Below are positions 25,338-36,411 of a stretch of 64,000 nt of DNA, piece by piece. Numbering within the stretch: position 1 is the first letter of the stretch; the number at the start of each line of letters is the position of its first letter. A model generated the notes under the pieces. The model saw only the letters and a program-made list of their open reading frames with translations, was not told the DNA's origin and searched no databases. Location: NCBI RefSeq assembly GCF_025770785.1, contig NZ_JANZLA010000001.1, positions 682,001 to 746,000 of the forward strand, written 5' to 3'. The position numbers and the translations under genes were made by a program. The DNA comes from Cellulomonas sp. SG140 (GTDB lineage: Bacteria; Actinomycetota; Actinomycetes; Actinomycetales; Cellulomonadaceae).

Positions 25338-25717
25338 GCGCACGGCTCGTCCACATGCCGGTCCGCCGTCCCACCAGGTGACCGCGCCCCGGCCCTGACC
25401 TCGTCGGACACCGCCAGGGGTAGGCAGACGGCTCGGCAGGAGGTACCAAGGGTGCACAACTGAACGTGCGGGGGCACCCACGCGCAGGAGTGCCCACCTA
25501 CAGGGCAGGTCGACCGGGCTGGACCCGTAGCGACCGAATCGGTGCACGCCATGTTCACCCCCGCACCTCGGTACCGACGGCGGCGTCCTGCGGGGCGCCG
25601 TCGCTGGCGTCCCCGGGCAGCCTCGACCCCGGGGCCGACCCGACCCCCGAGCGGTGCGACACGCTCGCATCCCGCGCGCCGACGGGCGCAACGGCCTCGC
25701 GTCGTGACAATGACCGC
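25338..25717. other. 380-bp gene-free leader of the malic enzyme gene
   Basis: No convincing gene. A hairpin can form from GGGCAC (25472-25477) and GTGCCC (25490-25495), and several short inverted repeats follow to 25530. No match to a riboswitch family I know was recognised, and no clear promoter hexamers stand out. It may be a long 5' untranslated region. Confidence 0.4.
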
Positions 25718-27115
25718 ATGGTGGCTGCCCCCAGCGTCTCGTCGTCCATCACCGCGCGCCTGAAGGTGACGGCGCGCCCGACGGCGGTCAGCGAGCTGAC
25801 CACCGCCATCGAGACCGCCGGCGGGATCGTCACGGCGCTCGACGTGCAGTCCTCGGGCCACGAGCAGATGACCGTCGACGTCACGTGCGCGACGCGCGGC
25901 GAGGAGCACGCGGCCACCATCGTCGCCGGGCTGGAGCAGCTGCACGGGGTCGTCGTCGAGCGGGTGTCCGACCGGACGTTCCTCATGCACCTCGGCGGCA
26001 AGCTGTCGATCGAGTCGAAGGTGCCGCTGCGCACCCGCGACGACCTGTCGATGGCCTACACGCCCGGCGTGGCCCGGGTCTGCGAGGCGATCGCGGCGCA
26101 CCCGGAGGACGCCCGGCGGCTGACCATCAAGCGCAACACCATCGCCGTGGTGACCGACGGCACCGCCGTGCTGGGCCTCGGCGACATCGGCCCCCTTGCG
26201 GCGCTGCCCGTGATGGAGGGCAAGGCCGTGCTGTTCAAGCGGTTCGCCGACATCGACGCGTTCCCGATCGCCCTGGACACCACGGACGTCGACCAGATCG
26301 TCGAGACGGTGGTGGCGATCGCCCCGGTGTTCGCGGGCATCAACCTCGAGGACATCAGCGCGCCGCGGTGCTTCGAGGTGGAGCGCCGGCTGCGCGAGCG
26401 GCTGGACATCCCCGTGTTCCACGACGACCAGCACGGCACGGCGATCGTGGTGGTCGCGGCGCTGACCAACGCGCTGAAGGTGGTGGGCAAGGCGATCGGG
26501 GACGTGCGGATCGTGCTGTCCGGCGCCGGGGCGGCCGGGACCGCGGTGCTGAGGCTGCTGCTCGCGGCGGGTGCCCGCGACGTGGTCGTCGCCGACATCG
26601 ACGGCGTGGTGCACCCCGCGCGGCCCGGGCTGGCGCCGTCCTTGCGGTGGACGGCGGAGAGCACCAACCCGCGCGGCGTCACGGGGACGATCGCGCAGGC
26701 GCTGGCCGGGGCCGACGTGTTCATCGGCGTCAGCGCACCGGACGTGATCACGGGCGACGACGTGGCGACGATGGCCGACGACGCCATCGTCTTCGCGCTG
26801 GCGAACCCCCGACCCGAGGTGGACCCGGACGACGCCGCCCGGCACGCCGCGGTGGTGGGCACCGGCCGTTCCGACTTCGCCAACCAGATCAACAACGTTC
26901 TCGCCTTCCCCGGGGTGTTCCGGGGGCTGCTCGACGCGCAGTCGCACAAGGTCACCGAGCACATGCTGCTCGCGGCGGCCAACGCGCTGGCGTCGGTGGT
27001 GCGCGACGACGAGCTCAACCCGACGTACATCGTCCCCAGCGTGTTCAACCCGGAGGTCACCCGCGTCGTCGCCGCCGCCGTGGCGAACGCTGCACGCCTC
27101 GCCGAGTGGGGCTGA
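25718..27115 (+). CDS. NAD(P)-dependent malic enzyme with N-terminal ACT-like domain
   Basis: 465 residues; oxidative decarboxylation of malate to pyruvate. Residues 8-85 form an ACT-like regulatory domain ([20 protein letters not shown]). The malic domain follows with [12 protein letters not shown], the metal/substrate motif [20 protein letters not shown] and a Rossmann fold ([13 protein letters not shown]), then [11 protein letters not shown]. The ACT-malic arrangement is common in actinobacteria. The ATG was chosen as the first codon before the ACT domain; GTG one codon later is possible. It probably links C4 acids to pyruvate; cofactor preference cannot be read from sequence. Confidence 0.92.
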   Translation: MVAAPSVSSSITARLKVTARPTAVSELTTAIETAGGIVTALDVQSSGHEQMTVDVTCATRGEEHAATIVAGLEQLHGVVVERVSDRTFLMHLGGKLSIESKVPLRTRDDLSMAYTPGVARVCEAIAAHPEDARRLTIKRNTIAVVTDGTAVLGLGDIGPLAALPVMEGKAVLFKRFADIDAFPIALDTTDVDQIVETVVAIAPVFAGINLEDISAPRCFEVERRLRERLDIPVFHDDQHGTAIVVVAALTNALKVVGKAIGDVRIVLSGAGAAGTAVLRLLLAAGARDVVVADIDGVVHPARPGLAPSLRWTAESTNPRGVTGTIAQALAGADVFIGVSAPDVITGDDVATMADDAIVFALANPRPEVDPDDAARHAAVVGTGRSDFANQINNVLAFPGVFRGLLDAQSHKVTEHMLLAAANALASVVRDDELNPTYIVPSVFNPEVTRVVAAAVANAARLAEWG

Positions 27116-27204
27116 TCACAACCCGCGGTCCTCGCACTGGTCAGCGCCCCGCACCGGACCATTCGTCCCAGGAATGACCCCCGGCGAGCCGTCACCCTGG
27201 TCGG

Positions 27205-28089
27205 GTGCTGACCATCCCGCAGACCGTGGACCTCGAGGCGGACGCCGCGCACCACAAGGTGGACCTCACGCACCGGCCGGGGGTGTTCCTGGTGCGCACC
27301 ATGCTCGCCGGCGCCTACATCGGCATCGGCGTGCTGATCATGGTGACCGCCGGCGGGCCGCTGGTGCAGGCCGCATCGCCGTGGGCGCCGTTGGTCCAGG
27401 GCCTGGTGTTCGGGGTGGCGCTGACGATCGTGGTGGTCGCCGGGGGTGAGCTGGCCACCTCGGCGATGATGATCCTGACGCAGGGGGTGTTCCGGCGGTC
27501 GGTGCGGCCGGGGCGGGCGGCGCTGACGCTGCTCGCGGTGCTCGTCGGCAACCTGGTCGGTGCCGCGGTGTTCGCGGCCCTGCTGCGGGGCTCCGGGGTG
27601 CTGGCGCCGACGACGGCGGCGGGCAAGACGATCGCCGCGATGATCGAGCACAAGGCGGCCGAGACCACGGGCCAGCTGTTCGTCCGCGGCATCCTGTGCA
27701 ACCTGCTGGTCTGCCTGGCGATCTGGTGCGCCGGCCGACTGGAGAACGAGGGCGCCAAGATCGCCGTCATCTTCGCCTGCGTCATGGTGTTCATCACGTC
27801 GGGCTTCGAGCACGTGGTCGCCAACATGACCACCTTCTCGTTCGGCCTGATCGCGGGGCTGCCGCACGCGACCGTCGGGGAGTTCGCGCGGAACCTGCTG
27901 GCCGTCGGGCTGGGCAACCTGGTCGGCGGCGGGCTGCTGGTGGGCGCGTCGTACGCCTACGGCGTGCACGGGCCGCGCGGTGCGGCGTCGGACGCGAAGC
28001 CGGGTGCCGTCGAGCCGATGCCGGGCGCCTCGGCCGTCGCGGACCCGGAGATCGACGAGCAGCTGACCCCGGTCGCCGCCGCTCGCTGA
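27205..28089 (+). CDS. Formate/nitrite transporter (FNT) family channel
   Basis: 294 residues, six predicted membrane helices with the FNT pattern: LVRTMLAGAYIGIGVLIMV, an Omega-loop segment after helix 2 (GELATSAMMILTQG), GNLVGAAVFAALL, and the C-terminal GLGNLVGGGLLVGASY. These pentameric channels pass small monovalent anions such as formate, nitrite or lactate. GTG start with only a weak ribosome site. It lies 89 bp after the malic enzyme. In a facultative anaerobe formate export is plausible, though no pyruvate formate-lyase is visible. Confidence 0.9.
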   Translation: MLTIPQTVDLEADAAHHKVDLTHRPGVFLVRTMLAGAYIGIGVLIMVTAGGPLVQAASPWAPLVQGLVFGVALTIVVVAGGELATSAMMILTQGVFRRSVRPGRAALTLLAVLVGNLVGAAVFAALLRGSGVLAPTTAAGKTIAAMIEHKAAETTGQLFVRGILCNLLVCLAIWCAGRLENEGAKIAVIFACVMVFITSGFEHVVANMTTFSFGLIAGLPHATVGEFARNLLAVGLGNLVGGGLLVGASYAYGVHGPRGAASDAKPGAVEPMPGASAVADPEIDEQLTPVAAAR

Positions 28090-28095
28090 CGCCTC

Positions 28096-28114
28096 GGCAC
28101 CCCGTGCGGGTGCC
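28096..28114 (+). terminator. Hairpin after FNT gene
   Basis: GGCACCC and GGGTGCC form a perfect 7-bp stem with a 5-nt loop, six bases after the FNT stop codon. No U-run follows, as is usual in such high-GC genomes. Confidence 0.5.
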
Positions 28115-28238
28115 CTCACCTGCGCGGTCGCATCGCGGCGCGCCCGCCCGTGCGAGGGCGCGCCGGGCCGCAGCGCAATAGCGTGACCTCGACGCGCCCG
28201 CGCAGGGCGCCGACGACCAGCCGAGGAGCATGCGCGCG

Positions 28239-29330
28239 ATGAGCACCAGCGACCCCCAGGACCGCCCCGCTCCGACCGAGCCCGTGTCCCCGGCACCGGA
28301 CGCCGGCGCCGCTGCCGGCACGGCGCCGACCCGCCCCGCCGGCACCGCAGCCGGCACCGAGCCCAGCACCGAGCCCGGCACAGCACCCGGCAGCGAGCCT
28401 GCCGCCGCGCACGAGAGCGCGGCACCGGCGGACCTGCCGCCGTCGGGCGAAGGTCTGACCGTCACCGACGAGACCGCGCACCGGCACGCGCAGGCGCGGC
28501 CGCTGCCGACCCCGCCGGAGCCGGAGGCTGCCGACCGCCGCCTGCCGCCGCCGCGGTTCACCGCCGCCCGGTCGGAACGCCAGGAGCCGGCACCGGACTC
28601 GCGCAGCACCACGGCGCTCCCCGCAGCGGGCGCACCAGTCTCCACCCCGGCCCGCGACGTGCCCCCGGCGCCGACGCCCGGGCCGGCGCTCGCGGCCGGC
28701 GCGGCCGCAGGTGCGGCGGGTGCGGCCGGTGCGGCCGGTGCGGCGGGTCGGCCGGGTGAGCGCACCGGCGCCGCGCCGCTCGCCACCCCGGCCACCGTCG
28801 CGTCGACGCCGGGAACCGCGGACGACGGGACGCTCTTCCCGGACCCCAACGCACCGCGCACCATCGGGGCGGGCACCCACGTGCTCGGCCTGATCGTGGG
28901 ACTGCTGCTGCCGGCCGTCGCCGCCGTCGTCACGCTGCTCGGGGTGTCCCGCATCCTGTCCGTCGAGGCGGACGGCTGGGTGGCACGGGTCGAGGTGCTC
29001 GGCATCGTGCTGGTGACGCTGGGCGCGCTGCTGCTGGCCGCGGTGGCGCTGCTGTCCCTGTGGACGCCGTGGGTCGGCTACACGGGCGGGGTGCTGCTGA
29101 CGCTGGCCGGGGCGCTGGCGCTGTTCGCACCGGGCGTCAGCCGCAACGCGATGCTGCACGTGGTCAGCACCGAGGGGTGGCAGCCCACCGTGGTGCAGAC
29201 GTCGGTCGCGGCGACGTCGGGCACGTTGCTGGTGATCGGGGTGATGGTGCTGGCCAGCGGCATCGTGTCGCACGTCGCCCGCCGGCACGGGATCCACCTC
29301 GGTGCCTTCCGGGAGCGCAACGCCCACTGA
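28239..29330 (+). CDS. Proline/alanine-rich membrane protein of unknown function
   Basis: 363 residues. The first ~205 are low-complexity (Ala, Pro, Thr, Glu), including a GAAGAA-type run near residues 150-170, and are probably disordered and cytoplasmic. The rest holds four membrane helices (for example [20 protein letters not shown] and [20 protein letters not shown]). The second of two nearby ATGs was chosen because GAGGAG lies 10 nt upstream of it but only 1 nt from the first. No functional family recognised. Confidence 0.75.
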   Translation: MSTSDPQDRPAPTEPVSPAPDAGAAAGTAPTRPAGTAAGTEPSTEPGTAPGSEPAAAHESAAPADLPPSGEGLTVTDETAHRHAQARPLPTPPEPEAADRRLPPPRFTAARSERQEPAPDSRSTTALPAAGAPVSTPARDVPPAPTPGPALAAGAAAGAAGAAGAAGAAGRPGERTGAAPLATPATVASTPGTADDGTLFPDPNAPRTIGAGTHVLGLIVGLLLPAVAAVVTLLGVSRILSVEADGWVARVEVLGIVLVTLGALLLAAVALLSLWTPWVGYTGGVLLTLAGALALFAPGVSRNAMLHVVSTEGWQPTVVQTSVAATSGTLLVIGVMVLASGIVSHVARRHGIHLGAFRERNAH

Positions 29331-29418
29331 GGTCCAGCCCGACCCGCAGGCACGAGATCTGGGGCTAAAGTCCCAGTCACTCGACCGATCGCATCATCGT
29401 CGCTGCGGAGGAGACACC

Positions 29419-31398
<1,980 letters not shown>

Positions 31399-31409
31399 CC
31401 GCTTCGGCC

Positions 31410-31439
31410 GAGCCGGGGTTCCCGCCAGGGCTCCGGCTC
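31410..31439. terminator. Bidirectional hairpin between acs and a convergent gene
   Basis: GAGCCGG (31410-31416) pairs with CCGGCTC (31433-31439), with an inner CCC/GGG pairing. It lies between the acs stop and the end of the convergent transporter gene and overlaps the latter's stop codon. Confidence 0.5.
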
Positions 31440-32238
31440 AGCCGCCGGCCGCCTCGTTGGCGGGGCTGCGTGCCAGCACCACGCACCCCGCCAGCGCGAC
31501 GCCGACCGCGAGCACCACCGCGGGCAGCCAGCCCGCCCGCACGGTGTCGCCGAGGAACGCCGCGCCGACCAGGCCCGGCACCAGCACCTCCACCACGGAC
31601 ACGGTGGCGGCCGCCAGCCCTACCGGGCCGCGCTCGAGCGCCCGGACGTAGGCGACCACGGCGATCACGCCGCAGCCGACGACCACGGCGGCCATCGGCT
31701 GCAGCACCACGTGCAGCAGCGGACCGTCGGTGCGGGCGCCGCGGGCGCCGATCGCCACCCCGGCGTAGCCGAGGGCGCTGACCAGGCCGAGCAGCCACGC
31801 CGGCCCCGTGGCGTACGCCGCGGCGAGCAGCACCGCGAGCGCACCCGCCCCGACGACCGTCGCGGTGAGGAACACGCCGTGCGCCTGCACGGGCGGCTGG
31901 TCGCCCGAGGCGGCGGCCAGCACGACGAGGGAGAGCACCACGCCGACCGCGGCGGCCAGGTCGACCGGCCGCAGCGGGGCGCCGAGGAACGGCCGGGCGA
32001 GGAGCACGACGACGACGACGGAGGCTGCGATCACGGTCTCCACCGCGAACAGCGGCAGCCGCGCGAACGCCAGCAGCGACAGCAGGAAGCACGCGCCGTC
32101 CAGCGCGAGACCACCGAGCACCAGCGGGTTGCCGAAGGCCGCCATGCCGTGCGCCCGGCGCGTGCCGACCGCCTGCATGATCGTCGCCACGCCGTACCCG
32201 ATGCTGGCGCCGACCGCCGCGAGGAGCCCGACGATCAT
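31438..32238 (-). CDS. DMT/EamA-like membrane protein
   Basis: 266 residues with about nine to ten hydrophobic helices starting at MIVGLLAAVGASIGYGVATI and two halves of similar layout, as in drug/metabolite transporter (DMT) and NIPA-like proteins. No substrate-specific motif is visible. The ATG overlaps the stop of the DUF2156 gene (ATGA), so it is translated together with the putative lysyl/aminoacyl transferase; a lipid- or amino-acid-related transport role is only a guess. Confidence 0.78.
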   Translation of the reverse strand: MIVGLLAAVGASIGYGVATIMQAVGTRRAHGMAAFGNPLVLGGLALDGACFLLSLLAFARLPLFAVETVIAASVVVVVLLARPFLGAPLRPVDLAAAVGVVLSLVVLAAASGDQPPVQAHGVFLTATVVGAGALAVLLAAAYATGPAWLLGLVSALGYAGVAIGARGARTDGPLLHVVLQPMAAVVVGCGVIAVVAYVRALERGPVGLAAATVSVVEVLVPGLVGAAFLGDTVRAGWLPAVVLAVGVALAGCVVLARSPANEAAGG

Positions 32239-33884
32239 GCGGTGGTCCGGCCGAGGAACCGGCCGATCACCGGGATCTCCGTGACGCCCTCGGCACCCGC
32301 CATCACCAGCGCCTGCGTGCCGACGAACTCGGCGGCGTCCAGCACCACGTACCGCGGCTGCCAGGACGGGCCGAACTTCTCGTTGAAGCTGGCCAGCGAG
32401 CTCATCTGGGTCTGCTGCGACAGCCGCTGCAGCATCGGCCGCACCAGGTCCTCCCACCGCGAGTCGCCACGGCCACCGAGCACGTCCCGCATCACCGCGA
32501 AGTTCAGGCCGACCGCCCGCTGACCGCGCGCCGCCACCTCCTGGATGGTGCGCACCACCGTGAAGTCGATCAGCCCGTTGGGCAGGTCCGGCACGTCGAG
32601 CCGGCGACGCATCACGTCCAGGGACCACCCGTCGATACCGGGCGCCGGCGCCCACTGGCAGAAGGCGTCCACCCGGCCCTCCGGTGACGTGGTCACCGAG
32701 AGCATCAGGCCGACGTCGTGCGGGTCGAACAGGCGGGACAGCGTCATGGAGAACCCGCGCTCGGCCTCGCCGCGCCGCGACTGGTCGGCGACCTCCTCGA
32801 TCTGCTGCCGCAGCGCCGGGTCCACCGCCGTCGACTCGACGAACGTGGTCGTGTAGCCGGCCTTGCCGACCCGGTTCACGGCCTGCCGCAGCGACTTGCG
32901 GGCGTGCCCCTCGAGGCTGAAGCCCGGGCAGTCGACGATCGCCTCGTCGCCCAGGTACACCGAGCGCAGCCCGCTGGCCTCGTAGACCGGCAGCCAGTCG
33001 GCCGAGGCGCCGAGCACCGCGACGGACCAGCCGCAGTCGACGGCGTAGTCCAGGAACTCCGCCCACGCGTCGGCCTGCTCCCCCGGCGGGCCGATCGGGT
33101 CGGGCGACACCAGGCAGACGCCGCCGCGGACCGCGTGGGCCACCACCGACTCGCCGACGAAGAACCAGTCCTTGTCGTCCCGCAGCGCGAAGTAGTCCAG
33201 CGTGCCGCGGCCCCACCGCTCGATCACCCGGCGGGCGCGCTCCCGCTCGTTCAGGTGCGCCGCGGTGTGCAGCCGTCCGGGGCGCTGCGGCGACATCACG
33301 AACCAGACGAGCGCGACGACGAAGACGACGACGAGGGCCAGGTCGATGTCCGCCGACAGGTCCCGCAGCGCCGACCGGTGCTCCGGCTCGGAGCGCAGCA
33401 CGAGCCGGAACAGCACCTCCGCGGCACCGGTCAGCAGCAGCCACGTGCCGGCGATCAGGGCGACCCGCCGTGCCTCGCGGCGGGTGGCCCGCACGGGGAA
33501 CGACCGGCGCTGCAGCGCCAGCCAGACCGCGGCGCCCAGCACCAGCACGGTCGGGATCACGTCCACGCGGTGCGCCAGGTGCAGCACCGCGGAGACGGCC
33601 AGCACCGCGAGCGTGCCGGCCCACGCGATCGAGTGCCCGCGGCGCAGGCCGCGCGACGTGCCGAGCATCACCACGGCCGCGAGCACCAGCGACGGGCGCG
33701 CCACGTGCGGCCGGGCGTTCCAGGCCACCTGACCCAGCACCGCGACGGGCTGCCACAGGTGCGGCCGCGCGGCGGAGATCAGCGTGATCACCGCGAGCGC
33801 GAGGATCGCGCGGGACGCGACCGTGCGGACACGCACCTGACGACGGTGCCGGGCGAGGGCCTCCATCCGGTCGTCCGTGGCCAC
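32235..33884 (-). CDS. DUF2156 phosphatidylglycerol lysyltransferase-like membrane protein
   Basis: About 549 residues. The N-terminal ~215 contain five to six membrane helices; the C-terminal ~320 are the GNAT-like DUF2156 domain found in MprF/LysX (for example RDDKDWFFVGESVVAHA, SPDPIGPP and LNFAVMRDVLG). Relatives transfer amino acids from tRNA to membrane lipids, lowering negative surface charge. There is no lysyl-tRNA synthetase domain. The start is uncertain: GTG 33884 has GAGGGG upstream, and an in-frame ATG-type extension to 33959 is possible. Divergent from the esterase genes. Confidence 0.8.
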   Translation of the reverse strand: MATDDRMEALARHRRQVRVRTVASRAILALAVITLISAARPHLWQPVAVLGQVAWNARPHVARPSLVLAAVVMLGTSRGLRRGHSIAWAGTLAVLAVSAVLHLAHRVDVIPTVLVLGAAVWLALQRRSFPVRATRREARRVALIAGTWLLLTGAAEVLFRLVLRSEPEHRSALRDLSADIDLALVVVFVVALVWFVMSPQRPGRLHTAAHLNERERARRVIERWGRGTLDYFALRDDKDWFFVGESVVAHAVRGGVCLVSPDPIGPPGEQADAWAEFLDYAVDCGWSVAVLGASADWLPVYEASGLRSVYLGDEAIVDCPGFSLEGHARKSLRQAVNRVGKAGYTTTFVESTAVDPALRQQIEEVADQSRRGEAERGFSMTLSRLFDPHDVGLMLSVTTSPEGRVDAFCQWAPAPGIDGWSLDVMRRRLDVPDLPNGLIDFTVVRTIQEVAARGQRAVGLNFAVMRDVLGGRGDSRWEDLVRPMLQRLSQQTQMSSLASFNEKFGPSWQPRYVVLDAAEFVGTQALVMAGAEGVTEIPVIGRFLGRTTA

Positions 33885-33976
33885 CCGCCCGGCCCCTCGA
33901 GAGCCTGCTGTCGCCGCCGTCGCCACGGCCCCAGTCTCGCACCGACCCGGCCGTCGCATGGGGCAGGATCGGCCCG

Positions 33977-35119
33977 GTGAGGAGCGACGCCGACCCCGTG
34001 CTGCCGCCGGACGTGCTGCACGAGCTCGGTCAGGGCGGCGACTTCCTCGGGTCCTGGTGGACGGCGGTGGGGCTCGCCCTGCTGACGGCGGTGCTGGTCA
34101 CGGTCGCGGTCCGCCGGCGGCGCCCGCGTCCCGGGCGGCGACGTCGACGGGTCTGGCCCGCCTGGACGGCGGCGGTGACCGCCCTGGTGCTGTGCCTGGC
34201 GATCGCCACCAACGTGGTGGTCGGGTACATGCCGAGCGTGGCGGCGGCACGCGTGACCCTGGCGGGCTGGGGCATCGGGCACGCGCACGCCCTGCCGCAC
34301 GGCATCCCCGTCGCCAACGCGGCGTCGGTGGCGACCGGGGCCACGCAGCCGGTCACCATCCCGGCGCCGCCGGAGCTGCGGATGGGCACCGCACCGAGCT
34401 GGGTGTACACGCCGCCGGGGTACGCGGAGAGCGCCGACCGGTACCCCGTGGTGTACCTGGTCCACGGCAGCCCCGGGCACGCCGGCGACTGGTTCGCGGC
34501 CGGCAACGTCGGGCACGCGATGGACACGCTGCTGGCGCACGGGCTGGTGCAGCCGATGATCGTCGTCTCGGTCGACGTGAACGGCACCGGCCCGGCCGCC
34601 CGGGACACCGAGTGCCTCGACTCCACCACCGGCGGGGCGCTCGTCGAGACGTACCTGACCACCGTCGTGGTCCCGTACGTGGACACCCACCTGCGCACGG
34701 TGGCCGACCGCACCGGGCGGGCGTTCGGCGGCTTCTCCTCCGGCGGGTTCTGCGCCCTCGACCAGGTGCTGCGTCACACCGGGCTGTACAGCACGCTGCT
34801 GGCGATGGCGCCCTACGGCGACCCCGGCACCGGCGGCACGGCGATGCTGGCCACGGGTGCCGAGTGGGCGACCCACCACGTGACGGCGTACGCACCCACC
34901 ATCCCGTTGCCGCACCCCGTCGCCGCCTTCGTCGCGGTGGCGGGTGCCGACCACGGTCAGGACTCCCGGGACGCCCGCACGATCGCGGCCGCCCTGCGCG
35001 AACGCGGTCAGGACGTGGTGCTGCACGTCGCCCGTGGCGACGTGCACACCTGGAACATGGCACGCGCGACGCTGCCGTACGCGCTGGTGTTCGCCTCGCA
35101 CCACCTGAGCGCCGCCTGA
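33977..35119 (+). CDS. Membrane-anchored esterase of the alpha/beta-hydrolase fold, copy 1
   Basis: 380 residues. Two N-terminal helices (about 25-45 and 60-80) put the catalytic part outside the membrane. The hydrolase domain resembles esterase D/antigen 85 (putative esterase family): oxyanion region YLVHGSPGHAGDWF, nucleophile GGFSSGGFCALDQ and a C-terminal His in GDVHTWNMAR. GTG start. Shares many blocks with the next gene (DSTTGGA, PYGDPG), so the two are tandem paralogues. Possible roles include acyl transfer or ester cleavage on cell-envelope glycans. Confidence 0.82.
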   Translation: MRSDADPVLPPDVLHELGQGGDFLGSWWTAVGLALLTAVLVTVAVRRRRPRPGRRRRRVWPAWTAAVTALVLCLAIATNVVVGYMPSVAAARVTLAGWGIGHAHALPHGIPVANAASVATGATQPVTIPAPPELRMGTAPSWVYTPPGYAESADRYPVVYLVHGSPGHAGDWFAAGNVGHAMDTLLAHGLVQPMIVVSVDVNGTGPAARDTECLDSTTGGALVETYLTTVVVPYVDTHLRTVADRTGRAFGGFSSGGFCALDQVLRHTGLYSTLLAMAPYGDPGTGGTAMLATGAEWATHHVTAYAPTIPLPHPVAAFVAVAGADHGQDSRDARTIAAALRERGQDVVLHVARGDVHTWNMARATLPYALVFASHHLSAA

Positions 35120-35185
35120 GCTCTCATGGCGCCGGCACAGGATCCGTGCGCACCATGAGGCGGTGAACCCCGGCCGGCCCCGCCC

Positions 35186-36406
35186 GTGGTGAGCTCCGTG
35201 CGGTCCCCGATCAGCCGGCTCGCCGACCCGCCGAGGCTGCTGCGCGCCCGCTGGCCGGTGGCCGTGGCGGCCGGGCTGACCGCCGCCGGTGTGCTGCTGG
35301 GCCGCCGCTCGGGGGGCCGGCGCTGGACGCTCGGTACGGGCGGCGCGCTCGCGCTGACCACGGCGCTCGCGGTCAACCGGTACGTCGGCTACGTGCCGAC
35401 CCCGGGCGCCGTCGGCATGTACCTGGCGAGCTGGTCGGCCCGGCTGCACCGCAGCACGCCGCCCCCCGGCACCGTCCGCACGTGGCGGCAGGCGGAGGAC
35501 GGCTCCGGACGGGTGCTCGCGGCGCAGGTGCCGGTACCGCGCGAGCTGCGGCTGCCCGCCTCGATCACGTGGGTGTGGACGCCGCCGGGCTACGACGACG
35601 AGCCGGAGCGCCGGTACCCGCTGCTGCTGATGCTGCACGGCACGCCGGGGTCGTCCGCCGACTGGTTCGCGGCGGCGGAGGTGCCCCGGCTGCTGGACGA
35701 GCTGGTCACCTCAGGCGCGATCCCGCCCGTGGTGGCGGTGGCGCCGGACCTCAACGGCACCGGCCTGTCGTGGCTCGACACGGAGGGCCTGGACTCGACC
35801 ACCGGCGGCGCCCAGATCGAGACGTTCCTGTGGCAGGTGCTGCTGCCCTGGGTGCAGCAGCACCTCCGGGTCAGCGACGACCGGCGGCGGCGGATGCTCG
35901 CCGGGTTCTCGGCCGGCGGCTTCGCTGCCCTCGACCAGGGGCTTCGGCACCCGGAGCTGTTCGCGACGCTGCTGACGTTCGAGCCGTACGGCGACCCGGG
36001 CCTGGGCGGGCGGCTGATGCTGCGGACGCCGGAGGAGTGGGCCGAGCACGACGTGTCGTCGTACGTCGGCGACGTGCCGCTTCCGCCGGACCTCGGCGTG
36101 TTCGTCGACATCGCCGGCCATGCGCGCGGGCGCACCAACGGCCAGGTCGCCCGCTCGATCGCCGGCGTGCTGCGGGCGCGCGGCGCCCAGGTGCTGGTGC
36201 GCAACGAGCCGGGGCACGACCACACCTGGGTGATGGCCAAGCACGGGCTGCCGCACGCCCTGGCGTTCGCCGCCTCCCGGCTGCCCGCCGACGAGCGCCG
36301 GCTCACGACCGAGCCGGCGCGGCACCCTCGACGACCGTCGGCGCAGCCTGCGCCGCCGGCGCGCGAGCCCGGGCCGCCGCCGACGAGCGCGCCCGACGCG
36401 GCCTGA
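35186..36406 (+). CDS. Membrane-anchored esterase of the alpha/beta-hydrolase fold, copy 2
   Basis: 406 residues, paralogue of the upstream gene 66 bp away. Two N-terminal helices, then LLMLHGTPGSSADWF, LDSTTGGAQIETF, the nucleophile motif AGFSAGGFAALDQG and His in PGHDHTWVMAK. It ends in a Pro-rich tail of about 40 residues. GTG start. Runs into the convergent monooxygenase gene only 5 bp away. Duplication with divergence suggests related but distinct substrates. Confidence 0.82.
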   Translation: MVSSVRSPISRLADPPRLLRARWPVAVAAGLTAAGVLLGRRSGGRRWTLGTGGALALTTALAVNRYVGYVPTPGAVGMYLASWSARLHRSTPPPGTVRTWRQAEDGSGRVLAAQVPVPRELRLPASITWVWTPPGYDDEPERRYPLLLMLHGTPGSSADWFAAAEVPRLLDELVTSGAIPPVVAVAPDLNGTGLSWLDTEGLDSTTGGAQIETFLWQVLLPWVQQHLRVSDDRRRRMLAGFSAGGFAALDQGLRHPELFATLLTFEPYGDPGLGGRLMLRTPEEWAEHDVSSYVGDVPLPPDLGVFVDIAGHARGRTNGQVARSIAGVLRARGAQVLVRNEPGHDHTWVMAKHGLPHALAFAASRLPADERRLTTEPARHPRRPSAQPAPPAREPGPPPTSAPDAA

Positions 36407-36411
36407 CACCC

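Noticed and set aside
20633..25381. Very long open frame on the plus strand opposite the pilus operon
   Set aside because: Arg/Pro/Ala-rich with no domain. It is antisense to genes with clear motifs and arises from GC-rich codon use. The same applies to long plus-strand frames at 72-1466, 3290-5689, 9028-11172 and 13867-16539.
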